This document shows, piece after piece, positions 47,850 to 60,986 of a stretch of 64,000 bases of DNA (the first letter of the stretch is position 1; each line of letters opens with the position of its first letter). The stretch is from contig JANPYM010000009.1 of NCBI GenBank assembly GCA_025890175.1, positions 1 through 64,000 of the forward strand, written 5' to 3'. This DNA is from Ciborinia camelliae. Taxonomy: Eukaryota > Ascomycota > Leotiomycetes > Helotiales > Sclerotiniaceae. The translations under genes and the position numbers were made by a program. The notes under the pieces are model-generated. The model had not been told where the DNA came from. It searched no databases and worked only from the letters and a program-made list of their open reading frames with translations.

Positions 47850-48204
47850 TCAAACAATATTTAGACCTGCTAATAAACGCACTAGGTCTGCGTCCAAGGT
47901 AACTTGCTGCTGCTGCTCAGCATCCCATTCAGGACAATAAAAATCGCACGCTCCCGACACGCATACATAATGCACTCACCTTGGCACTGGCTTGTGTGGC
48001 CCCGAGACTTGCTTCCTGCTAGCCTTTTGGTATTCGCAAGGTGTATTTTCAGGACTGATACCGCGGATCGTCATCGAAACCACGGAACTTGCCGCAGGAT
48101 AGACATTTATAATACGGACGATTTTCATTCCCTGTACGATTCGAAGGTCCAGTGATGAGGCGAGTTGTTGGGGTTTGACAGATACGACAGTGGGGAGTAG
48201 CCAT
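47850..48204 (-). pseudogene. GRF-type zinc finger protein, frameshifted
   Basis: The ATG at 48204 begins MATPHCRICQTPTTRLIT, then RPYYKCLSCGKFRGFDDD, a GRF zinc-finger pattern (CxxC, later Cys and aromatic residues) found in DNA-binding and nuclease-associated proteins. One extra base near 48078 moves the frame; the next frame continues RGISPENTPCEYQ and, after one TGA, GACDFYCPEWDAEQQQQ to a stop at 47850. The single-copy small protein is thus broken by one indel and one nonsense codon (unless the TGA is part of an intron beginning GTGAGT). It is convergent with the Ifi-6-16 pseudogene. Confidence 0.62.
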
Positions 48205-51200
48205 TTTGGTATTTGAAGCGCTGTGTAATTCGTGGCATAGAAGGTTTATTGATTATATGGGAAGGCTAAAGGTTGTCAGAGGTTACCTAGGCCTCTTGGC
48301 TAAATATATATATAAATGGATGCCTGATTAGTCAGGCTCAAAAGAGCTTCACAACGCAGTCGGGCCCTAGGTAGGTAGTGAATTTACTCACTAGGTAGTA
48401 TCGCGACAGGGCTAATTCTAATTATATTTATTGTTCTTCTAAGGAGTCAGGACTGTGCTGTTGTTGACCTCGAGTTTGAGTTATGGATGGACGAGCTTTA
48501 GAAGATTAATTGTTATTTCTCCTTTTTTATCCAATAAATTCTTTTTACTATCAAATTTTCTGCAAATCTTTCACTGTCGTTTTATTTTAACCTACCTTAT
48601 TAATAGACCGGGAATGTATACCTGTACTCACAAGCAAACACATCATATCATTGCAGATAAAAACTCATCACAAAAAGTGCATGTGGAGTTGAAACTTAAG
48701 TAAGCTGGTCCAACGGAACTCGTAAATCTTCTTTCGATCTAAACGACTTTCAATCTACAATTTCCTTGCCCTGGCTGGGATGGATATACCTAGTTAGCTA
48801 TACTTTATGACTACACCTGTCCTGTGTACTTATGGCAAATCTATTCCTAATCTATCAAATAAATTACTATGCTATACTATGCTATATCTCGGCTACCTCC
48901 CTGACACGCCATATTGTAGTTTCAGCCCACCATGCATTCCCGATTTTAGGAAAGCAGAAACACAACATCCAAACAGGGAGTAATCTCAGAAAGCGCACCT
49001 ACCTAGGTTTTTCCAGATGATGAAAGTTGATGAAAATAACGCTGGTGAATGTAAAATGTGTGATTTCTTTTCACTTTTCTTTTTAGACGTGCAACAAAAC
49101 ATATTTGGTTACAGGTATCAACCAAAAAGCAGCCGATATTCACTCTTCATTACGTATTTGTATTTTGTGATTAGTGTAGGTATGTATATATTCTATGTCG
49201 AAGCACATACTGGGAGGATTTCAGTAAAAGCGTCCAAATGACTTCTTTGATGATTACAAGTGGGTTAGTTTTTCTGCATAGATTGCTGATTTCCTTTGTG
49301 CGTTTCTGAGGGGGAGTTGAGTAAATACCAGAGGATGCGACTTCTTTTCACTGTTGTACTGCTGCCATTGCTCTCACTGTTGTCCACTGTTGTCGATTTA
49401 TAAGTGATACAACATCATTGCCCCCAAAAATTTGCCTTCGTCGCAGATTAGTGACTATGATATGATGAAACGGCGAAACTATGAATTGCGTATGGCTGCC
49501 GGCACCTCAGGGGTGCGACTAGATGTTTGAGAATTGTCCTCACAATCATCGGCGGCTTCAATCCTCATATTGTTACTCTGTTCGGTAAAGTTTTGTTATT
49601 TATGGTTTTTGTCAATGGCCTTGAGCTATGAGAATCAAAATAGAACCCGAAGGATGAAACTACCATAATCATCTGTAGTCCTCATTTGTCCTGTTATCGG
49701 TGTGAATTTGGAATTTGTGATGTAAAGTTGTTTTTTAACTATTCCTTCTGTCAGATTGACGCTAGATTTGGTGGATATAAAAGAATCCCGGGGCTGGATT
49801 GTTTTGTTTTTACTTCATGGAATAGTAAACTCCTCAAGTTTACGAGTCAAATATGCTTGGAAGACTTGATCACTTTGTGTTTCGGATACATGCAAGAAGC
49901 CGGGAAGTTTCGTACAGCAGATTAAGAATATCTGAGTGTTGAAATAGTTCCAGGGGATTAGGGATTACTGACTCTCATCTCAATCTTTGCTATTGCTGCC
50001 ATCACACTTATTATCTTTGCCGTATTCGTTATTCCTGAGGTCAGATAGGTGTCATACAGTTCTTTAAATTATCCCCTACAAGCTTTGAGTACAACCGCTC
50101 GGGCCAACCAATAATAGCCCTCGCCTATAACTCATTCTTATTATTAATTATATCTTTTTATAATATTTTTCATAATTTATATTATATAACTTGTAGAGTT
50201 TTATATTTAAACAATCCAATCAGCATTCGTTTCGTATAATTAATAAGGTGTTTTAAAATATGTATATTAGAGATAGAGATATATATAAACCCTAGAAATA
50301 ACTAAGATACACTTTTCGTTGCAACCACCATCCCGCCCGCAGTTGGAATTTCAATAACCTCAGCTTTCATAATCTTTAAATTGCCATTAAAGAAACGCAA
50401 AGATTGAGGATTCTAGATCAATTCACTATCATCTTCATCTCTTGCTCCAAACCACTCGTAGCCAGCTTATTAGTCGCATGACTTGATTGGGTGATTGTAG
50501 AAGAAATTCGGTATGCCTGATTATCATCTTCTGAGAACGTTCTTTCTTACATAGAATATCCGAGCGGACGCCTTTTCTTGAGTTCATGGTATTCGTGAGT
50601 TCTATTATTCAGATATCAAACCACTTGTTGTTCCCCAAAGCTAATCGAAAATGCTCTTGCCGGCTGCGGATCTTTTCTTTCGACACAGAGGCCCAATTCT
50701 CTGAGCTGAAAGAAAAGTGAATTACTCAAACAATCCCACTCCCATCTCGAACTTGCTTCATTGTATAAATATTCAACCTAGAAAAGCTATAGTATCCTGT
50801 CCTTAAACAGATATGGTTTGCCTGAACATTTGCGGGTTTTTAGAAATAGGGGTTACGACACTTTCCAGAATTTTCAAACAATTCTTGAGTATGTACAGTG
50901 TGATGTTTGATGACAAGGTATCGAGAAGCCACCCACGACATCTCATACTTTTTGCTACTACTGTCGGTGGGTATGAATTAGGTTCATATCCTTACCTGAT
51001 CGGAGACTACATCGCAACCTCAACTCCTATGACAATTTTGATGTTCAACGTTTTGTAAGTCAACTTCCTGAATTCCTGTAGTTGCACTATATCTGTCATG
51101 TTCCAATTTCTATGGCAATAATACCCTCAGTTTTGGTAAGATTACCTGCATCATGATGCGCTCCTCGGACATAAAAGCTTTCATCTGACTGGTATACCCT

Positions 51201-54200
51201 TCTTATGGCCAATTTGAAAGATAACTTACATTGTCAGTGGGGAAGTGCTTTGGTGCTCAGTCAACAAGACGGTTAGAATACAGAGAAACGGAGAGTCTGA
51301 TATCTATCATCTTATTCTTGTCATAATTGATCATTGCCTCCAAAAGTTTAAACATAACACTGTCGAATTCTTGAGCTGCAAATTATCGTCCGATAATCCA
51401 AACACTTCTATCCAAAATTCCACCGCCCGTCCATGCTGTCAATATACCCGTACTCCAATACATTGAAATCGTTACAGTCTTTCCTACGTCCAGTGATTTG
51501 AGCTGCATGGTGGCCTTCTCACAACTCCCATGAGAGACGAAAAATCTAGCTTTGCTATAAATATACAATTCTCTCGCCTGTCTTTTAGCCCCAATATTAC
51601 AAACCCTGTACAAGCGAATTCACTTTGCATTTAGACTCAAACTTCCCAGTTCCTCAACGCGAGGATCAACAGTCGCATCTTCCTTTTGTTCCCATAATCC
51701 GAAGTTAGTTTGGAATACAATTTTGCCATAGATTTTGCGACAGGAAAATCTCATTAAAATATTAATAGGAGAGAAATCAAAATAGGAGAGAAAAGTGACA
51801 ACTTGAAAGCCTTCGAGGGGAAAATAAGTCAGGGGACCGGTCACTCTGGATCATTATTCACTACATCAAACTCCTTCCTCGGGCTTTGATAACTTCGACT
51901 ATTATTTTAAGGAAAGGATCAATGCTCTCATCAGAGTTCAGCGAATGGTGAATCTCATACCTAGGTAATCGAAGGTTTTTAAGCCTTCCTTAAAAGGGTT
52001 ATTAATTCCTGCTAATCTTACCTACGCATCCATAGCATCTTTGTGAGTATCAGAGGCCAAAATGAGGCATTTCCTCCAATGGGTAGCCAAAATTCTAAAT
52101 CAAATCTGTAATTACGTCAACAAGCCTTTGGAGTTTCATGATGGTTCCCGAGAACTTCGAAATAACTGAACCTCCAAATCTCGAAACTCTAGCCATAAAG
52201 AAATCCACCTGCAATAATAAATAAAAAGCAAAAAATGTGACCGACCGCACATTTAATGGGGCTTTACGCGCGCCTCTCCCCATTTCACTTTAAGTGGATA
52301 TACAAGGCTCGAGCCAGGTACGTTTAATTTGCCTACTTGAATTTGCCAACTCGGCCATGCGAGCATGTTGATTGATGTTTTTATATAGGAAGGAGGAACT
52401 GTTTGGATATTTATGCGAGAAGATGGAAAAGTGGATATCATTAGTGTCTCTTCAAATTAAGGTCCAGGTGATCTTAATCGTCTTTACGGGCGAATTGCAT
52501 ATCGTCTGATAACTCCACACCAAAAACTTTTTTCGATGGGATGGAGCGAATTATTTGAAGATCGACAATAAGCATTACATGTAGTATTTCCGCCGAGAAC
52601 TATATTCATTCTCTCGTCAATAACCTCAGCGTGATTTAAATATATGCTCCTGCGTTTTCGTCGATCAAGACGTTTTGGTGCCTGTATTCCATGTAGTCTC
52701 TTGCTTCGAACGGACTACATAATGACCATAGTTTCAGAAACTTCTTGTGCATCTAGAAATATATACGCTCTTGCTGAGTTTTGAGATCCAGACCTCATTA
52801 GGCATGCATGTCTTTTTTTTTGAACCGGCTTTACATTATATACCACTGCTTACAAGAGTGCATCCCCATCATATGAGCGAAGAATCAACAGTGGCTTGAA
52901 TCGGAAAAGTATGGATTTGTTATTGCTCTTCGTACTGGGGGGGAAAGAATCAAGTAGACTACTGCGAGAATGAAATCTCAGCATTCTTTGATATATAAGT
53001 TGATTCCCTGTAAAAGCGCATTAACACGCCAGTTGACTTGAACCATGAGTGAATGGCATAAGAAAGCAGCCGTTTGGAGATCATTTAAGAAAAGACACTG
53101 TCGTATTTTAGAAATAAAAGATCAGTCTAACGACACTAGGACTTTGGCTATCTTCAAAGGCAGACAGAAGATGCTTGGGAGATGAAAATCAGTTGTTACT
53201 TTCTCTTGAGGGTGACGAAGATATTCCATAAATTTAATGAATCTAGAAACTAGGGCTTAGCTGGCGTCATCATTGACTGTCAATTTTTACTGGCATAAAA
53301 ACAACATCTATGTTTGCAACAACAATAAGACGAAAGTATAGCTATTAAGATTGTTTGGCCTCTTGGCAGCTGCTCATTTACTCCAACTAGACTTTGCTAC
53401 GCCCACGCCCATTCAGATACAGTATTGCCGGCAAAACTCCCACTCTGTGTTCTTTGAGCAGAATCTAGTATCTGAGCTTGCTCTAAATTCATGGGCGAGG
53501 AGTAGTTTAAGTATCCAAATATTGAAATACTGAAAGCGGGGGATCACTTGCTATTCACTAATCGGCCTAAACGTAGTACGTACCAAGGCTACTTTGGGAA
53601 TAGGTCCTAGAAAATGGATTGGTTTCGGAGATGAGAAGGAGTGGATTGAATATCTAAAGTAAGGCTACTTATAAGCCACTTCCTAAGCTAATTTTACGCT
53701 AAGGTAGTGTCCATGTGACTTCATAAAACCACCCCTATTACTGTCCCCAGAATATTCTCTTATAAGATTCAAGATAAGATATAAGCAAAAGTAGCTGAAA
53801 GTCAACTGTATAGTATACAAACTTCTCCTAAAGCCGGTATTTTGGAGTGACTGAACCAAACCTCTTGTCGTGACGGTTTACTTCAGCTTTCCTGGGCAGC
53901 TATAACCACAGCAGCTATTCCTTCTAATCCTGTAATTTCGAACAAAAATGTCAAATTACGCTCTGGGGGATCCGGGTATCAATGAATGCCTTGCTGATTC
54001 CTAAAGATACCTATTTTCTAGCAGAAAATAAATACTGTACACATCCTCGCTAAACCGCCCCAGATCCACCAACCATACCCCTCTTGCCCCAGCCACAGCG
54101 ACGTAACAAATCTGAACTACTACACCATAATACGTGTTATTATATTCTCACAAATAGAGATCGAAATATTTGAGGTGGAGCGGAAAATGGTTGACAGAAC

Positions 54201-55820
54201 GATGATATAGCGTCGGGATCACACATTTAGCATAATCAACCCCCCTTTGCCCTACAAGCACAGCATGTCAACGAGCTGCACGACTTTATGGAAAAGGGAT
54301 AAGAGCTACCGATAGTTGGAACAGGGAGAAAGTAGGTTTGTGCATGCGATGGTTTTTATTGCCGGGTATTATTGCCCCTTAGTCCGTATATCTTCCGTAG
54401 AAGTTCGAAAATTAAAATGACAAAGGCTTTAGGGCTAAATGATGATGAAAACATCAAGATGATGGAAACAGGTTTTTTGTATGAATCGTTGACTGATAAA
54501 TTATCATGGTGTCCTCCTAATAATCGATTAGGTATTTTTACGTTCTGATCAAGAGGCGATGATTAAAACCCGTCGCTCTTCAATACTTCAAGCCATAAGA
54601 AACATGATATCAAAGGACAGTAATTCCACTTGGAGTTCATTGTGCAATATTATAGAGGTGGCTAATTTTGATTACAAGTTCTTGTCGATGTTCAAGCAAA
54701 CCCCGTGACAAAATAAAGTGATTACCGAATGGGCATCCGGAGATCCCTAAATAGCACACTTCTTTTACCCCATTACCGTGACATATCAAATTTCTTTTCG
54801 AGTTCCCGCCGCATTGAAAATAGATGCTAGTTTAACATGGACGTGCTTCAGTTCTTGAATTGATACAGTAGGTAGATAAATTTCCTTTACTGGTGCGGAG
54901 AGAGGAAGAGTTCAAAAATTGTAAAAGTATTATTCAGTTTGTATTACTGACAATAGTGAATAATTTTCAGAATGCGATACAAATTCGTAAGGTGGAGATC
55001 TCCTATATGGAAGCGCATGCGGATCCCTATCAATACGACGGAGAGGGGAAAGCATTTTCAGTGCAAAGTTTCAATTACACGTTCTCCTGCAAGGTATTCG
55101 TAATAGTTGTACTAACAATATCTATCCTTTAGAGCTCGTGAAGTTAGGATGTTGAAGTTGCTGGTCAATCCTCGTTGGGAAATATCATTAATTTGGGGTT
55201 CTTGTGCTTGGGCGTGGGATTCGGCCGCAAAAGTTAAGCGAGGGCAATGAGAGGAATATAAAGAACGACGTACTCCGTATGAAAGATGGGCAGAGAAGGT
55301 TTATATCACCGAAAGCCGTTACTCTGATCTAAAATAGACATCGAGGAGACGAAAGGAAAGCACAATTTCAATGGAAATGACGAGGAAGTTTCAGGAACCG
55401 CGAGGCTCTTCTCAATTTTTGGGGTGAAAGTTCAGATGGAAGAACTTGGACCACTGATTAATCTATACCGATAACAAAAATTATAGACAAGGCAGCAAAA
55501 ACAACAGTACAGAAGTACAGATATCAGCGCATCTTGTGGAACTCAAGGTCATCTCAAAATGATTCATTACAACTTCTCTACTATTAAACTAACTGCTACA
55601 TATGGAAAGTGGGATGCCCACATGGCTAATCACCACAAACAAAAGGCGAACTGCCCGGTCCACACAATCGAAGAATGGAATGCCCTGAACGGCCGACACA
55701 TCTTATTATCCTTTCCCAGCGGATACCACACCAGGACTTAAAGAAGCGAGAAATTGAGATATAGCACCTGTCCTACTCAATCCTCTCTCCCTATCGTCTG
55801 ACCCGAATTGGTCTCATAGC
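48205..55820. other. Gene-free 7.6 kb, no supported gene
   Basis: I looked on both strands and found only short open frames. One, 50813-51058, ends at a GTAAGT donor and has coding-like composition (LILFATTVGGYELGSYPYLIGDY), so it may be one exon of a relic, but I do not recognise it. Minus-strand pieces at 50300-50700 are similar in quality. The composition is A/T rich (50100-50300 especially) without the extreme bias of the 61-kb region. Confidence 0.45.
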
Positions 55821-57102
55821 TTAGCTACAGGTTGCTCCAGATCCTGATGGGATTCCGGCGCAAGTCTTCAAGGCGGATCCTCCGGTAACGGCAACCTTGG
55901 TGAATGTCCAGTCGGAGCAAGATGCGCAGAGAATGTAAACGTCTTGTCCACCAGAGACGGTACCGTGAACATTGTTCATGGTGACACCGGTGATTGGAAC
56001 ACCGCTGGTTGGGCTTCCAGTTGGGCTTCCATTGAGATAATCTTGTTGAATAACAACACCGTATTGGGTGATGCCGGAGAGGGTAATATCTTGATAGGTG
56101 ATGTCGCTGATTGAACCGGTGGCACCACTGACACTCTTAATACGAGCACCGTTCATAGAGTCGGTAATAGAGGAGGACAAGAATTTGACGTTGCTGACTT
56201 CGTTGGCAGAAGCTGGGGAGCGGCCTCCAACAGAGCCGACAGAGAGACCATGGCCTCCAGAGCAGGCACCACCGGTGAAAGTGATGTTCTACTATTGATT
56301 AGCAAGGTCACCAATGTCCGAAAGAGGGAGAGAACTTACAGAACCGGAGTTAATGGCAACGCAATCATCTTGGTTCTTTACAACTGCTCCAGAGATGTAA
56401 ATGTTTTGACTGTTGCCGATGTCAAAACCATCGGTGTTGTGACCAAGACTGGTTGCTGCAGAATTGTCGATGGTGATGTCGTACAATGATAGGCCCACAG
56501 ATGAGGTGATAGACACAACTTGAACTGGAGCATTGAGGAAGTTCAAGCCAGTGAAAGTGGAAGATCCAGTAACATCGTTGGCAAGGAAAAACTTAGGCTT
56601 GACTTTGCCTTTGCCGGATGAGATGTTAGTTCCGTATCCATCCCACCATCTTGCACCGCCACCATCAATGGAGTTTCCAGAAGCACCGGTAACTGTAATG
56701 CTGTTTCCGGAGATGGAGATAAGAGGTCCTGACCACTCCGAGTAGCCAAAGCTGTAATTCCTTTAGAGTTGTTTTGTCAATCAAGCGCAGAGGACTTACG
56801 TGGTGTGTCCCTCAAAGATGACTTTGGTACCTGCAGTGAGGCCCGTTAAGTCAAGGGTGGTACCAGCTGGAACGGCAATGCCATTGAGATAGATAGTGCT
56901 GCAGGCGGCTTTTCCGGCTACAACTTCAGCGGCAGTAGTGAACGTGCAAACACCAGCGCGCGCATCCAAAGACTAAGAAAATGAGTTGTTAATACTTGTC
57001 TGGGTAAATTCCAATGAGGGTAGATAGCCTTACAGAACTTGGAGCAGCGGCCACAAGAGCAGAACTTCCCAAAAGGGCGACGAGGGATGATAAATAAAGC
57101 AT
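55821..57102 (-). CDS. Secreted endopolygalacturonase, GH28
   Basis: It hydrolyses alpha-1,4-galacturonan in plant cell-wall pectin, typical of necrotrophic and saprotrophic fungi. Four exons: 57102-57034, 56972-56800, 56751-56340 and 56288-55821; introns 61, 48 and 51 bp, all with GTAAG donors. The product is 373 residues, the usual size. Residues 1-20 form a signal peptide ([17 protein letters not shown], then AAA). The GH28 motifs are all present: [17 protein letters not shown] (catalytic aspartates), [13 protein letters not shown] and RIKSV, plus paired cysteines near the C-terminus. Exon 3 starts after an ATTACAG acceptor; the earlier CTAAAG would break the HTTFGYSEW segment. A TATA-like TATATAAATA (57222-57213) lies about 110 bp before the ATG. 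The gene is intact although its neighbourhood is decayed. Confidence 0.96.
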
Positions 57103-57212
57103 TGTTAATGAGGATTGCGAGTCGGATATGCTTGACTAGAGATGATCTGATTGTGTTGATTGATGAGTGTTTGAGAGCGTGATGAAAAATTATTGAATGG
57201 AAATATGCCTCT

Positions 57213-57222
57213 TATTTATATA
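57213..57222 (-). promoter_or_regulatory. TATA-like box of the polygalacturonase gene
   Basis: On the minus strand the sequence reads TATATAAATA about 110 bp upstream of the start codon at 57102. Position and sequence suit a core promoter of a strongly inducible secreted enzyme gene; this is by motif only. Confidence 0.55.
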
Positions 57223-60200
57223 AAAAGTTGAAACTCGAGATTTGGAGAACACAGTGGATATTGCTGATTAACAATAGATAACTACCAGGTAAAGGAACCA
57301 TGGGGCTCTCACTAGCGGCTAACTGTCTACCCCTTACACTATCAAGTCGTTCATAACTTCCCGGTAACTAAGGTTTGTAATACTGGACCTGTATTCCCGT
57401 TCGTAAACGCTAGTAAGGCTGATATTAAGAGTAAATGAGACATATGACAATATATTTAGTGGGTCTATAATATCACTTGTTTTGTATATTCTTATTAGGA
57501 TATTGAGAATATACCAAAATACTCTAATTCACCAAATCCAAGGTAGATTTTGCTTTGAATATCTTCTTTCTTCCCCTAGTGAGAAATGATATTAACATAT
57601 TAAAGATTTGGAGCATTACAAAGCAGAGACTGGATTCCTATGTTGAATACCTACCTTAAGAACATAATATCAAGTACCATATACAAGCATATTCCCATAA
57701 AATTGCAATCGGTACAAGCCCATGTATACAGGCACATAAGCAATGCCAAGGCAAATACTGTATCGGATTCTGAGTAAAGTGCCGGCTCGGCGATGAAAGT
57801 AAGAGATATGCAATCTGTTTAAACTTTCGTACAATATCAACCTTACTCTACCGATGAGAAAAGATACGAACCGAGCCTAGTCCGATAATGGAAACCCTCA
57901 CGGAGTAAAGAAAAGACCACGGGCAATTTGGCTAATAATACTGATTTCACCATTCATTTCCACGATGATATCACTGATATGGCATGGGGGTTGTTGATGT
58001 TGAGAAATTACCTGAAAGCTTAACTAGGCACTCGGACATAAAGGGGTCACATCGGTATGAACCCCTTGTACCTAGATAAGTGGATTTTAACCACGGCATT
58101 GCCCGATATAATAAAGATTTATAAACCCTTTCACGCTATTGGTTGATGGTGCCTACTATGTACCATTTTATGGTCTTCACAAAAGGGTTACTTGATGGTA
58201 TTGCAAGTCCTAGTCATTTGACATGCCAGTGCCAAACAATCTTTCTTTCAAAACACAACCGAGTAAGGTTACATTATCTTTTTTACTTCTCTCTTGTCTT
58301 TCCGGTCAAACTTTATTTGCAGTTCCAATCAGGAGGGTGATTATAAGGCTCACTTTTCATATTTAGACAATTATACAATCATATGATTAGATAGTATAGA
58401 ACTATACAAATGAAACGGGATACTAGTATCATTCTATAGCACATGGGGGCCTACCTGTACTCGAAAGAAATTCTATACATTCTAGAAGCACAAGTTATAC
58501 ACCCTGTTGAATGTACTCGAATAGTTAATGATTAATTAATGTGACGTACATATGCATTGGGTTCATAAGGCTTAGCTATGAAAATCGGAAAATTAGGCTC
58601 CTCAGTGCTTAGCGCACGGCATCTCCTCTTGGCTCTGTAATTAAGCATTGGACCCCTATATTAGGTACTGTAAAACTACTCTTGGCGCTGAAATGAAGCA
58701 TTAGACCTCTATATCCGGTACTATAAAGCTAAAACTACTCTTGGCTCTGCCAATAAGCATTATTGGCGTCTTATGCTAATTCTCCATTTAGTGTTAGACC
58801 ACTTGGCGCCAAGCCTCCAAGATATCTGACAGCATCAAAAGGCACGTGCAAAGTTCCATTATCCATAGTTTTCGGCGGTGAAAATCCAGAGGCCTCCTCC
58901 GTAGTTAGGTACCGTACACTATTAGGATTCGGAGTATAAAGACGGAAATTAAGAAAGCAGCTTTTAGCCTCCACATTCTGGATAGAGGTGGAACGGTGCT
59001 GTAATCTGTAATCATTATTTCGTTATTTCGTTATTTCCTGGTGGTTCACCTGATGGTTGGTGCATTTGATTCTGATTCTGATGTTATTGAGTGGTGGGGA
59101 AAGCTTATTAGAGCTTCAAGATTACAAAAGTTAATTTTCACCTGACCGTCTTTTCCTTTTGCAATTAATTGTCTTGAACGTAAAGTATTTTAGATTATCT
59201 TTTGGCTTGGCAATTTTTAACACGAACGAAATGTTTACATCTTGATACAAAAGTTGAGCTGCTAATATGACCTCAATCTTGACGATACTGCCGGAACCCC
59301 TATAATAATGTGATACTATTTTCACGATAAGATTCTAATCTGGTGATTGCAGCGTTGGCACATTGGGCACAACTTTGGACATTTGACTCTCAAGGATGAG
59401 GACAAGAAAGAAAGCAACAATATTTACCGCTACTCAATGAAAAAACTGTACCCACTAAATGATCCTGAACTATGGATACTGTGCATCATATTGAAAGATC
59501 CGAGATATCTACTGTAGATCTTGAGATTACAATTACAGATCAATGCTCTCCGTATTTGAGATTCCTTACTCATCCTTTAAAGATTGTGGCATTTAAATTG
59601 GAAAGAGCGCTTATCCAATCTCATTGAAGACATTACTTTGCGGTGTCGTCGATTTAGGCTGACTCCTGAGTCCTGAGGATCCATATGCGAAAAAGTTGAA
59701 ACAACACCAATTTATCCACCGATAACAAATTAACAATACTGTACCCGTACATTCATGAATATGAACCATTGATGGGTGGAAACGACAATCTCATATTATC
59801 AATGAAGGGTCTACATACATCAAGAACCGAAAGAAAGGTGTGATATGTAAACCCCTGAATACCGAGTACATTACCGCTGTTTCCAGATGAAAATAACCAA
59901 TCTCCCATTAACCTACTTGAACATTGCTACACCGTGGTTTGAACTCTCCGGGAAAAGTCAATAGAAGCTTAATGGAAGGATGGAATGCGAATAGTAACGT
60001 CATATTATTCTAGCGGGGAAGAAGAAGAATACGGACAATAGATCCTCGCTTGAGTACCGGCATATGCACGCCCCCTCCCTTAACCTTATCCGTCGTTTCA
60101 ACTCTCGATGAAGCAAATGCCCGATCCACTAGAGTCTGAACGGGTAATAATCCGCCGGGTATACCCGTTTGATTACTTGGCATTACCGGGTAACCTTACC

Positions 60201-60643
60201 TGGTAGGCATTTACCCGATATTCTACTCCGTACTATAGAATGTCGAATTTCTACACTCCATATAAATCCGTACCGCTAAAATCGTCTTGGGTGTTAATCG
60301 GCGGTGAATCCCGGGTAAATTTCATAACCTCTACCTTAGGTACCTAGGTAGGTAAAGCTACGGGTGCTTAATATTGATCCCATTAAAAGATTGTTTTTCA
60401 CGTAGAACAAAACTACTCCAAGTATTCACCGTACCAGTGTAATATGTATTCACATCTAGGTGACTCCGCACTATCCATCCACCCCTCGTCCCAAAAATTT
60501 ATATAACTTGAAGTTCTCGCACGTAGTCCTCTTTCTCCCCCAAATGATTTTCAGGAACATCGCGCTGATGGATATTTTTCACTGCCGGGCTGTGGGTTCC
60601 GTCATTAGTGGAAGATTAAGGCTTAGATAATTACACTTTCTCT
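57223..60643. other. Intergenic, promoter side of polygalacturonase and repeats
   Basis: No gene is supported. A minus-strand open frame at 58771-58974 has no motif. A short tandem repeat lies at 58626-58765. Toward 60000-60400 there are many ACCCGG/CCGGGT and TACCTAGGTAGGTA words, like those elsewhere in the window. Confidence 0.45.
58626..58765. repeat. Tandem repeat, units of 53 and 59 bp
   Basis: Units beginning CTCTTGGC(T/G)CTG and containing AAGCATT, GACC(C/T)CTATAT and GGTACT start at 58626, 58679 and 58738; the third is cut after AATAAGCATT. The units differ at several sites. Confidence 0.75.
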
Positions 60644-60651
60644 TAGTATCT

Positions 60652-60986
60652 CACCCATCTCGCACCCGAATCGACCCTAATTAGGGTCTTCGGAACTACG
60701 TTTGAAACACCCTATTTAGGGTCAAAATACGAGTTGAAAACCTCTGTATAATCTATACCTTATATTTAGCCTAATATAGCTTTACACTAGAATATATTTA
60801 ATATATAAATTTTATATCAATCAATAGAGCTTTTCAAAAGTTTTTGATTGGTATAATTTATATTATAATTAAAGTTAGTGTTTAGGTTTTGTATTAGATT
60901 AAAATGATTATATAGGTTATAAGATTGTATAGATATATGATTTATATAAGTATACGAATTTATATAAGTATATATGTTTATAAGTG
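60652..60986 (+). repeat. Left terminal inverted repeat
   Basis: About 335 bp, pairing with the region 62716-63086 in reverse. It is the more mutated arm: for example TTCAAAAGTTTTTGATTGG here against TTCAAGGGCTATCGATTGG in the right arm read in the same direction. Confidence 0.85.
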
